From Flavobacteriales bacterium UBA5081 (GTDB lineage: Bacteria > Bacteroidota > Bacteroidia > Flavobacteriales_E > Vicingaceae): DNA of 6,020 bases. This document shows positions 1-5,368 of this stretch, one piece after another. The position numbers and the translations under genes were made by a program. Where the stretch lies: the NCBI GenBank assembly GCA_002415785.1, contig DIAJ01000019.1, positions 1-6,020 of the forward strand. The letters are read 5' to 3'. Under the pieces are notes generated by a model that saw only the letters and a list, made by a program, of their open reading frames with translations, had not been told where the DNA came from and did no database searches. Numbering within the stretch: position 1 is the first letter of the stretch; the number at the start of each line of letters is the position of its first letter.

Positions 1-30
1 CTACTTACTCTACACTATTCGTTAGCAGCA
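1..30 (+). repeat. Right arm of a truncated attC-like palindromic site
   Basis: The window opens in the right half of a site whose left arm lies upstream. The stretch ending in CGTT at 20-23 aligns without gaps to the right arm of the complete site at 5981-6006 (about 15 of 22 positions identical, with the shared pattern TACAC..ACGTT), so the two belong to one family. After the core G at 21 comes TTAGCAGCA, the exact reverse complement of 1582-1590. By analogy with integrons, the crossover would lie between 21 and 22, making position 22 the first base of the first unit. The assignment rests on comparison within the window. Confidence 0.55.
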
Positions 31-45
31 AATTAAAAGAACCGA

Positions 46-837
46 ATGGCAAACGACATAGAGATAATAAGTAAAGTCAATCGACTTAAAAACAAATTAT
101 TTTATCCTAGACTTCATGACGCATTTCGTTCTACGATATGTTTTTTCAGAGATGACGAAAAAAAATTAGTTGCACCTGCAGGTAGTGGGTTATTTTTAAA
201 AATCCATGATTCATATTATGTCGCTACGGCTGCTCATGTAATCGCAGAACACTACAATAAAACATTTGTAATACTAGATGACAAAGAACTTGTCTTAGGT
301 GGGAGACTTGTTAGTAGTGAGCTACCGATAAGTGGAAGCCGAGATGATGATAAAATTGATATTTCAATTCTCAAGTTAGACACCACAAGTGCAAAAGGAT
401 TATTGACCCGATTCAAACCAATTGAACTCTCAGAAATACAAACAGACCATAATTTGAATGAAACTTCAACATATTTCTCAGTTGGTTATCCATTGACGCG
501 AACAGAAAAAATATGGCAGAAAAATGAAATTAAATCTATTGGACATAGTTACCAAACTGTTCCAAACATAAATTTTAACTTCGATAAATTTGGATTTTCT
601 AACAAATCAACAATTGCACTTGAATATGACCAACTTGTTACAAATGCTAAAAATCCACACCCTCACTATTCTCCTGACCTGACAGGCATAAGCGGTAGTG
701 GGATATGGTATTTTACAGGCATTAACCTAAAGCATCTAGTTGGAGTAACGATTGAACGTGTCAATGAAGTAGACTTTAAATGCCTAATCGCAACTAAAAT
801 TGATGTAGTAGTTAAAATGATTGAAGAAATGAATTAA
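46..837 (+). CDS. Trypsin-like serine protease (S1/chymotrypsin fold), cytoplasmic
   Basis: A 263-residue protein with the catalytic triad of trypsin-like peptidases in the normal order. These are His64 in ATAAHV, Asp105 in DKIDISIL and Ser216 in GISGS, which matches the GxSG(G/S) nucleophile motif. The N-terminal segment around residues 43-66 (PAGSGLFLK..., YYVATAAHVI) is the standard first beta-barrel entry, and GYPL at 147-150 belongs to the second barrel. There is no signal peptide or membrane segment, so it probably acts in the cytoplasm, unlike the secreted HtrA/Deg proteases, and it has no PDZ domain. The start is well fixed: an in-frame TAA lies only nine bases upstream (34-36). It is the first gene of cassette-like unit 1 and sits 45 bases ahead of a small membrane protein on the same strand. 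The fold and triad are clear from sequence. The substrate is unknown; cleavage of the neighbouring membrane protein or of a host target is inference. Confidence 0.85.
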   Translation: MANDIEIISKVNRLKNKLFYPRLHDAFRSTICFFRDDEKKLVAPAGSGLFLKIHDSYYVATAAHVIAEHYNKTFVILDDKELVLGGRLVSSELPISGSRDDDKIDISILKLDTTSAKGLLTRFKPIELSEIQTDHNLNETSTYFSVGYPLTRTEKIWQKNEIKSIGHSYQTVPNINFNFDKFGFSNKSTIALEYDQLVTNAKNPHPHYSPDLTGISGSGIWYFTGINLKHLVGVTIERVNEVDFKCLIATKIDVVVKMIEEMN

Positions 838-882
838 AAAAATTACAAAATAAGATGACAGCTTGAGAACTTACAACAAAAT

Positions 883-1599
883 ATGAAGATTAAAGGACTT
901 TCAATAATAGCTTTTTGCTGTGTGGGACTTTTTATTTGGATAAATTTTATTGAATTCAAATTTGATGAGATTATCAATGGTACAGGCACAAAATTCGAAT
1001 ATTTCATTGAAACAATCTCCCTGTCTTATTTAGCTGCTTATATTTTTTACTTTCTTAATATTTATCTTGTCGGCAGGACAGAAAGAAAAACGATTTTGCC
1101 TTTTGTAGCACAAAATGTATTAAGCATTATTGTGAATAATCACTCAATCATTAATTGCTTAAAAAATGACCAAAAGCTTTCGATTGACTATTTCCCAGAT
1201 AAAAATGAATACAAAGAATTGTTAAGGCAAGTTAATCCTAAGGATAAATCACCATTTTACTATAAAAATGAAAATTGGATTTATCTTTTTAAAAATAGAC
1301 AAGAAACTACACGAAATTTAACTAACAGAATACTTCTGTCAGGTAAACATGTGGATGAGAAACTAAGAAAACTTTTACTTGAAATAAATTATTCTTTTTA
1401 TCTGAAAGATAACTACGCCTTTAACTCAGAAAATTTCAACAAAAATAATTTAGAAGATTACCATTTAGTTTTTTCAAACTATTTTGATTTAATTCAAGAA
1501 CTTAAAAAGTACTATGATAAGAATTTGAAATCATACTATATGACAACCTTACCTAAATCAATCAGAAAACGAAAAAAATCTGCTGCTAACAGCACCTAA
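883..1599 (+). CDS. Hypothetical protein with two N-terminal membrane helices
   Basis: A 238-residue protein that I do not recognise by family. Two hydrophobic stretches, about residues 5-22 and 44-63, should form a membrane hairpin. They are separated by a short polar loop and followed by a basic RTERK segment (65-69), which suggests that the remaining 170 or so residues are cytoplasmic. That domain is rich in Asn, Lys, Tyr and Phe, looks mostly helical, and shows no catalytic motif I can name. The start follows an A-rich leader typical of Bacteroidota. The C-terminus runs into the attC-like site: the last residues (AANST) are encoded by the site core and the stop lies at 1597-1599 inside it, a common arrangement in integron cassettes. 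It is probably co-transcribed with the protease upstream, which makes a protease and membrane partner module plausible but unproven. Confidence 0.75.
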   Translation: MKIKGLSIIAFCCVGLFIWINFIEFKFDEIINGTGTKFEYFIETISLSYLAAYIFYFLNIYLVGRTERKTILPFVAQNVLSIIVNNHSIINCLKNDQKLSIDYFPDKNEYKELLRQVNPKDKSPFYYKNENWIYLFKNRQETTRNLTNRILLSGKHVDEKLRKLLLEINYSFYLKDNYAFNSENFNKNNLEDYHLVFSNYFDLIQELKKYYDKNLKSYYMTTLPKSIRKRKKSAANST

Positions 1600-1720
1600 G
1601 AAAACATGGGGCAGTCGGTGGTTTTCGCAAGTTTCGTTCTTCGTGGCTATCTTTGTCACGGGCGGACAGGAAAGTGCTTCGAAAAGCCCCACGTCTCTTA
1701 GCTGCGACACGTTAGCGGGC
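1581..1720 (+). repeat. Complete attC-like recombination site with long imperfect hairpin
   Basis: This is an imperfect palindrome of about 140 bases, visibly more GC-rich than its surroundings. The outer arms are GCTAAC (1585-1590) against GTTAGC (1711-1716). After an unequal unpaired spacer (5 against 9 bases) come CTAAG (1596-1600) against CTTAG (1687-1691 region) and GGGGC (1608-1612) against GCCCC (1686-1690 region). Further inside, TTTTCG pairs with CGAAAA, and the apex is CGTG (1642-1645) with CACG (1657-1660). Two paired boxes, an unpaired spacer with extra bases on one side and a long variable centre match the folded-strand architecture of integron attC sites. The core is GTTAGCGGGC, not GTTRRRY. 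In RNA the same hairpin could end or protect the upstream transcript. Confidence 0.65.
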
Positions 1721-1806
1721 ATTGAAAAACGGCACTTCCGAAACAATCAACAATAAATTTCAAAACAATTGCTTAAAAATTTAAAGGCATAATGTGTAAA
1801 AAAATT

Positions 1807-1843
1807 TTATCTTTGCAGTCAAGATAATTAACTATCAAGATAA
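1807..1843 (+). promoter_or_regulatory. Probable MarR operator overlapping the promoter
   Basis: TTATCTT (1807-1813) and AAGATAA (1821-1827) form a perfect 7-base inverted repeat with a 7-base spacer, a typical size for a winged-helix dimer site. The right half-site recurs as AAGATAA at 1837-1843, within a 9-base direct repeat TCAAGATAA (1819-1827 and 1835-1843) that ends directly against the ATG. The palindrome covers the -7 box and the likely start point, so a bound dimer would block transcription. The repeats are directly visible. Binding by the adjacent MarR-like protein is inferred from the usual autoregulation of this family. Confidence 0.6.
1808..1815 (+). promoter_or_regulatory. Bacteroidota-type -7 promoter box for the marR-arr operon
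   Basis: TATCTTTG matches the Bacteroidota primary sigma factor -7 consensus TAnnTTTG at every fixed position and lies 28 bases before the marR-like ATG. The start of transcription would fall around 1820-1823, giving a leader of only about 20-25 bases. I could not find a convincing -33 TTTG box at the usual distance; the sequence there is AT-rich. The box overlaps the palindromic operator, which supports autoregulation. Confidence 0.65.
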
Positions 1844-2305
1844 ATGTCATACAAAGAACAACAAATTTATAAACTTAGAAGGTTGAGCCAGAAATATGCC
1901 TATACATCTATTCAAATGCACGAAACCATTGGTAGGAAAGCAGGTTTGTCAGGAACTGACCATAAATATTTAGGCTTCATTATTCAAAAGGGACAAATGA
2001 CAGCAGGAGAACTTGCGATATTAACAGGATTGACTACAGGTGCAGTTACCAGCTTGGTAGACCGATTTGAAAAGAAAGATTTGGTAAGACGGGAATTAGA
2101 CAAAAATGATAGACGAAAAATCATAATCATTCCAAACACCAAAAAAATTACAAGTATTCTAGAACCTCTTTACAGAGAGTTTCAAAGCGATACCGACAAT
2201 TTGATGGCTTCTTTCACATCAGAAGAATTGAAATTATTGGAAACCTATTTTCAAAAGTATTTGAAATTAATGGACGACACAATCAATAACTTAAACGCAA
2301 TTTAA
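1844..2305 (+). CDS. MarR-family winged helix-turn-helix transcriptional regulator
   Basis: A 153-residue protein of normal MarR length. An N-terminal helical dimerisation part (1-35) leads into the winged HTH. This comprises MTAGELAILTGLTTGAVTSL (52-71), with the recognition helix at about 64-76, and a wing at 83-97 that keeps the family's D..DRRK signature (Asp89, Arg90, Arg91). A C-terminal helix pair (about 103-150) completes the dimer interface. MarR proteins usually repress their own operon and release DNA when they bind a phenolic or drug-like ligand or become oxidised. A palindrome spanning the promoter lies directly upstream, and the arr gene begins 8 bases downstream, so this is probably the local repressor of the resistance operon. 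The ligand is unknown; an ansamycin is an attractive guess but not shown by the sequence. No other start is likely because the operator repeat abuts the ATG. Confidence 0.93.
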   Translation: MSYKEQQIYKLRRLSQKYAYTSIQMHETIGRKAGLSGTDHKYLGFIIQKGQMTAGELAILTGLTTGAVTSLVDRFEKKDLVRRELDKNDRRKIIIIPNTKKITSILEPLYREFQSDTDNLMASFTSEELKLLETYFQKYLKLMDDTINNLNAI

Positions 2306-2313
2306 AAACGACA

Positions 2314-2751
2314 ATGAAAAAAGACAATTTAGAAAATCAAGCAGTACCAAGTCCCTTTGTACAAACCTACTTCCACGGCACAAAGGCAGACTTAAAAATT
2401 GGAGATTTAATTAAGGTAGGCTACAACTCTAATTTTGGACAAAAAAAAAATGCAAAATATATTTTTCTGTCTGCAACATTGGACGCTGCAATTTGGGGAG
2501 CGGAACTTGCTTTCGGAGATAAACGAGAAAGAATTTATTTGGTAGAACCGACAGGAGAAATTGAAGACGACCCCGACCTTACTGACCAAAAATTTCCAGG
2601 CAATCCATCTAAATCATATCGTTCAACACATCCGTTTAGAGTTGTTGGGGAAGTTACTATTTGGCAAGGACACCAACCTGAACATATAAAAGCAATGAAA
2701 GATGGAATTCAAAAACTTAATGAGCAAGGTGTAAATTCACTAAATGATTGA
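2314..2751 (+). CDS. arr: Rifamycin (rifampin) ADP-ribosyltransferase Arr
   Basis: A 145-residue protein of the usual Arr length. It transfers ADP-ribose from NAD+ to the ansa-chain hydroxyl of rifamycins, which abolishes their binding to RNA polymerase. The diagnostic motifs are in order: YFHGTKADL (19-27, with His21), AKYIFLSA (47-54, with Tyr49), WGAELA (61-66), YLVEPTGEIEDDP (75-87, with the acidic DD at 85-86), the signature KFPGNPSKSYRS (93-104) and a closing VTIWQGH (114-120). His, Tyr and Asp in this arrangement correspond to the catalytic H-Y-D set of Arr enzymes. Arr-2 and related forms are well known as integron cassettes, which fits the attC-like surroundings. It lies 8 bases after the marR-like gene and is probably its regulatory target. 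A run of ten A (2441-2450) within the coding region could favour slippage. The coding frame is intact here. Confidence 0.95.
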   Translation: MKKDNLENQAVPSPFVQTYFHGTKADLKIGDLIKVGYNSNFGQKKNAKYIFLSATLDAAIWGAELAFGDKRERIYLVEPTGEIEDDPDLTDQKFPGNPSKSYRSTHPFRVVGEVTIWQGHQPEHIKAMKDGIQKLNEQGVNSLND

Positions 2752-2773
2752 TTTGAACACAAATACAACCAAG

Positions 2774-2800
2774 AGTTGTCATAAACAACTAAATGTAGTT
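2774..2800. repeat. Overlapping small inverted repeats between arr and the HTH gene
   Basis: AGTTGT (2774-2779) and ACAACT (2785-2790) form a perfect 6-base stem with a CATAA loop. AACTA (2787-2791) and TAGTT (2796-2800) form a second, partly overlapping stem with an AATG loop. They lie in the only sizeable gap within unit 2 and just upstream of a possible promoter. They could be an operator for the downstream HTH protein, a weak attenuator, or the worn trace of a former cassette site. There is no T-run, so a classical terminator is unlikely. Confidence 0.35.
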
Positions 2801-2824
2801 AAAATCCAACTGTAAGTAGAGATT

Positions 2825-2832
2825 AATATTTG
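2825..2832 (+). promoter_or_regulatory. Possible internal -7 box before the HTH/pentapeptide gene
   Basis: AATATTTG matches TAnnTTTG except at the first base. If used, transcription would start around 2837-2840, on top of the first ATG. That would favour the internal start at 2891 for the following protein. No clear -33 box is seen. In such AT-rich DNA a chance match is quite possible. Confidence 0.3.
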
Positions 2833-2836
2833 ACTA

Positions 2837-3808
2837 ATGGACAGGCTTGAGAATAAATTTGTAGCATCAAATTTTAAACAAAACAAAAAGATGTTACATT
2901 CAAATTTAATCGGCAATAAAATTGCCACCGCAAGAAAGATGGCTAATCTTTCACAAGCAGAGCTTGCCCAGCAAATTTCAATCAGTCCACAAGCAGTTGG
3001 TAAATGGGAACGTGGCGAATCAGTACCCGACATAACCACATTAAACAAACTTGCACAAATTTTCGGTGTTGACTTGAACTACTTTTCAGAAGGTTTTCCA
3101 ACTTCTGAACCTTTACTTACACCTACTGATGAACAACAACTTAAAAATTCAGAGACAGAACCCAAAAAACGTTTTGATTGGAATTGGGATATGTCGGAAG
3201 GGAATTGGGTTGATGCAGACTTTTCGGGTTTGAAGGATTTGAAAGACAAATTCAATGCTTCCAATATTAAGAACTGCAAGTTTGTGAAATCCGACTTATC
3301 AGGTTTGACTTTGAAAGCAAATGCGATAAAAAGTTGCGACTTTTCCGATTCCGATTTGAGAAATAGCAAGATTGCAGCCTCTGAAATTTTAAAAAGTATA
3401 TTCTTTAACTGTTCTCTGATTGATGCAGAGCTTACTCAAAGCGAAATCATTGATTGCAACTTTAATCAAGCCAACTTCTCGGGTGCTGAGTTTTCAAGGA
3501 GTGGGTTTCAAAAAAACACAATTGAAAATGCAGTTTGGAAACATACGTCATTCAAGGATACCGCAATTTCAAATGTCGTATTTGACGATAAAATAGAAGA
3601 CTGCTCTTTTGAGAATTGTTCTTTTAAAAGTGTGAAATTTCAAAATGCAACCATTTTAAACTCATTCTTCAAACACAACAGGAAATTTAATCGAGTGGAG
3701 TTTGTTGATTGCAAAGCAGACAAATTAAGTTATGCTTTCTTAAAAAATAACGGGGCAAAATTGGACGGAATTACATTGATTGAAGAAGTAAATACCGATA
3801 GCAAATGA
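2837..3808 (+). CDS. XRE-type HTH protein fused to a pentapeptide-repeat domain
   Basis: A 323-residue two-domain protein. Residues about 24-82 are a Cro/C1-type helix-turn-helix (LIGNKIATARKMANLSQAEL, then ISPQAVGKWERGESVPDI and FGVDLNYFSE). A Ser/Thr/Pro/Glu-rich linker (85-112) follows. From about 120 to 315 come pentapeptide-type repeats with a Phe/Leu/Ile at every fifth position, for example ANFSGAEFSR (212-221) and CSFENCSFKS (256-265). Such repeats fold as a right-handed beta-helix. In Qnr/MfpA proteins that helix mimics DNA and protects gyrase, but those proteins lack an HTH, so a gyrase role cannot be claimed. The start is uncertain. Met19 (2891) follows an A-rich leader, and the preceding 18 residues lie outside the HTH. 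The stop overlaps the next start by four bases (ATGA), so translation is probably coupled. Confidence 0.85.
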   Translation: MDRLENKFVASNFKQNKKMLHSNLIGNKIATARKMANLSQAELAQQISISPQAVGKWERGESVPDITTLNKLAQIFGVDLNYFSEGFPTSEPLLTPTDEQQLKNSETEPKKRFDWNWDMSEGNWVDADFSGLKDLKDKFNASNIKNCKFVKSDLSGLTLKANAIKSCDFSDSDLRNSKIAASEILKSIFFNCSLIDAELTQSEIIDCNFNQANFSGAEFSRSGFQKNTIENAVWKHTSFKDTAISNVVFDDKIEDCSFENCSFKSVKFQNATILNSFFKHNRKFNRVEFVDCKADKLSYAFLKNNGAKLDGITLIEEVNTDSK

Positions 3809-4587
3809 AAAAGATTGCATCAATTGACGGGACTCTAATTGCTTACAAAAAAATGGGAATTGGTAAGCCATTGATAATTATTGGCGGCTCATTGGCTGAC
3901 CACCAAATGTATATTCCCTTGGCTTCTGAACTTTCGCAAAAACTCACAGTATTTAATTATGACAGAAGAAACAGGAGCGAAAGCGGCATTACTCCACACC
4001 ATACTGTTGATGTGGAATTGGAAGATTTGAAAGCGATTATTTCATTAGGCAATGACGCTCCAATATTATACGGCCATTCCGCAGGTGCAGCTTTGGCTAT
4101 TCGGGCTGTGGCGAGTGGTCTGAATATCAGTAAACTTATTTTATCAGATTTACCTTTCTCACCAATGAATCACGAAAGTGAGAATGAAGCAAATAAGTTT
4201 AAAGAAGAAAAAAAATCCATTCAGAAACTTTTGGTAGTTGGTGACAAAGTTGGAGCCGTAAAGTTCTTTTTGAAAGATTTTGGAATGGATGAGCAGGCAC
4301 TCAAGTCATTTGTTGAATCCGAAAATGGAAAGCAAGCCGTTGAAAATAGTATCACTTTGCCCGTTGATTACGACATACTCGGTAATGGACTTACACCAAT
4401 TGAACTACTTACAAAAGTTCAAATACCGACACTTATACTATCAACAGGTTACGGAATAGAAATTGCAAAAGATGCTGAACAATATCTTATCAATTGTAAA
4501 ATATCAGTTCTTGGAAATCCAACTTATAGTTTATCTCCTAATGAAATAGCAAAACCAATTTTTAGCTTTTTAGATGAAACATTATGA
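3805..4587 (+). CDS. Alpha/beta hydrolase-fold protein, probably lacking the catalytic His
   Basis: A 260-residue protein with the alpha/beta hydrolase layout: an oxyanion-side loop after the first core strand (PLIIIGGSLADHQ, 22-34), the NYDRRNRSES segment (51-60) and the nucleophile elbow LYGHSAG (88-94) with Ser92. The strand before the acid loop is IPTLILSTG (207-215). In close relatives the last catalytic residue is a His in a GxTHxL-like turn. Here the corresponding stretch is LGNPTYSLSP (236-245), with Tyr241 at the expected site. No His occurs anywhere after residue 123, and no obvious acid follows the STG turn other than Glu219. The enzyme may therefore be inactive or use an unusual mechanism. 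Its start overlaps the HTH gene stop by four bases and its stop overlaps the DUF1801 start by four. No signal peptide is seen, so it is cytoplasmic. The substrate is unknown. Confidence 0.85.
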   Translation: MKKIASIDGTLIAYKKMGIGKPLIIIGGSLADHQMYIPLASELSQKLTVFNYDRRNRSESGITPHHTVDVELEDLKAIISLGNDAPILYGHSAGAALAIRAVASGLNISKLILSDLPFSPMNHESENEANKFKEEKKSIQKLLVVGDKVGAVKFFLKDFGMDEQALKSFVESENGKQAVENSITLPVDYDILGNGLTPIELLTKVQIPTLILSTGYGIEIAKDAEQYLINCKISVLGNPTYSLSPNEIAKPIFSFLDETL

Positions 4588-4955
4588 GTAAAACCAATGA
4601 AGTATTGATTTATTTGGAAAACCTTCCCGCTGACAAGAAAATAATCTTGGAAAAAATTAGGAAGCTAATTTTACAACTCGTTCCAACAATGGACGAACGC
4701 TTGAGTCGTGGCGTTCCCTTCTTTTATTACCAAGGTAAAAGAGCTGTTGGGTTCAGGTCTTCAAAAACTCATTTATCCTTTTTCATAATGGAAGGTAATG
4801 TGTTGAAAAAACTACAAAATGAAATAGCCCATTTAAACTTTTCATCCACAGTTATAAGGTTCAATCCTGAGAATCCGATACCCGAAGTTGTGATTGAAAA
4901 ATTGGTTTTGGCAAGAGTACAGGAAATTGAAGGACAACTAAGCAAAAAGAAGTAA
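4584..4955 (+). CDS. DUF1801 (YdhG-like) small protein
   Basis: A 123-residue protein with the DUF1801 pattern. It has an N-terminal helical part with LEKIRKLILQLVPTMDERL (22-40), then a short strand pair SRGVPFFYYQGKRAVGF (41-57). A KTHLSFFIM segment (61-69), an STVIRFNPENPIP stretch (88-100) and a C-terminal helix VIEKLVLARVQEIE (103-116) follow. Some family members (such as the Bacillus Fra protein) have been linked to iron handling as frataxin-like chaperones, but most have no assigned role, and I would not transfer that function. The protein is small, soluble and basic at its C-terminus. It is translationally coupled to both neighbours: ATGA overlap upstream, and its TAA shares one base with the next ATG. 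Such DUF1801 genes often accompany VOC-fold genes in Bacteroidota accessory regions (general recollection, not checked). Confidence 0.85.
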   Translation: MSKTNEVLIYLENLPADKKIILEKIRKLILQLVPTMDERLSRGVPFFYYQGKRAVGFRSSKTHLSFFIMEGNVLKKLQNEIAHLNFSSTVIRFNPENPIPEVVIEKLVLARVQEIEGQLSKKK

Positions 4956-5368
4956 TGAAACAGATATTTATTAATCTACCTGTTGCAGACTTAAAAAAGT
5001 CAGAGGAATTTTATACCATATTAGGCTTTACAAGTTATCCGTTGTTTACAGGCAATAATCAAATCTGTATGGCTTGGAGCAAAGAAATATTGGTAATGTT
5101 GCAATCAAAGGAGTTTTTTAATGTGGGTAGTGCGAAACAAATTGCAGATTCAAAAAATGTAATTTCCGCATCATTTACGTTACCTGTTGAAAATCTTGAA
5201 AAATTGAATGAGATAGTTGAAAATGGGTTGAAAGCGGGTGGCAGGGAAGCACTTCCTTTGCTTGATGAAGGTTTTATGCAGGTAAGGACCATTGAAGATT
5301 TAGACGGTCATCTTTGGGGAATTATCCATTTAGATATTGATAAGTTCAAAGAGTTGAAATCAATTTAA
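4955..5368 (+). CDS. VOC-superfamily (glyoxalase/bleomycin-resistance fold) protein
   Basis: A 137-residue single-chain VOC protein with the two beta-alpha-beta-beta-beta modules. The first module begins INLPVADLKKSEEFYTILGF (6-25). The second covers VISASFTLPVENLEKLNEIV (69-88), AGGREALPLLDEG (94-106) and the closing EDLDGHLWGIIHLD (114-127). In metal-dependent glyoxalases the first strand carries a His ligand; here that position is Asn7, while His119 remains in DGHLW. A glyoxalase I or dioxygenase activity is therefore doubtful, and a binding role (drug sequestration, as in bleomycin-resistance proteins) or an unknown isomerase is possible. The start shares one base with the stop of the DUF1801 gene, and its stop shares one base with the TPR gene start. 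It is probably a cytoplasmic dimer. Confidence 0.88.
   Translation: MKQIFINLPVADLKKSEEFYTILGFTSYPLFTGNNQICMAWSKEILVMLQSKEFFNVGSAKQIADSKNVISASFTLPVENLEKLNEIVENGLKAGGREALPLLDEGFMQVRTIEDLDGHLWGIIHLDIDKFKELKSI

Larger units (their letters stand above)
22..1711 (+). mobile_element. Cassette-like unit 1: protease plus membrane protein
   Basis: This stretch of about 1.69 kb is bounded by attC-like sites and carries two same-strand genes. Its left end (GTTAGCAGCA, 21-30, including the G of the core) is the perfect 10-base inverted repeat of its own right-hand site core (TGCTGCTAAC, 1581-1590). Circularising at G^TT would bring these together into one fully paired core, as in integron cassettes. No promoter is recognisable in the 45 bases before the first gene, so transcription may come from upstream, as for most integron cassettes. 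No integrase or transposase lies inside. The exact ends are inferred from the integron model. Confidence 0.55.

Noticed and set aside
883..1599. Bacterial gasdermin as the protease partner
   Set aside because: The protein has two strong N-terminal membrane helices and a polar C-terminal domain, not the soluble mostly-beta pore domain with a short C-terminal inhibitory tail.
1558..1746. Minus-strand open frame of 62 codons over the intergenic hairpin
   Set aside because: It reads through the palindromic site and into the end of the membrane-protein gene. It has no recognisable domain and no leader, and such frames are expected in GC-richer hairpins.
2774..2800. Rho-independent terminator after arr
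   Set aside because: The stems are short and AT-rich and no T-run follows. The feature is kept only as an inverted repeat.
2407..3369. Minus-strand open frames at 2407-2589, 2779-3048 and 3079-3369
   Set aside because: They lie opposite the arr and HTH/pentapeptide genes, whose products have clear family motifs. The minus-strand translations are Ser/Phe-rich and typical of shadow frames.
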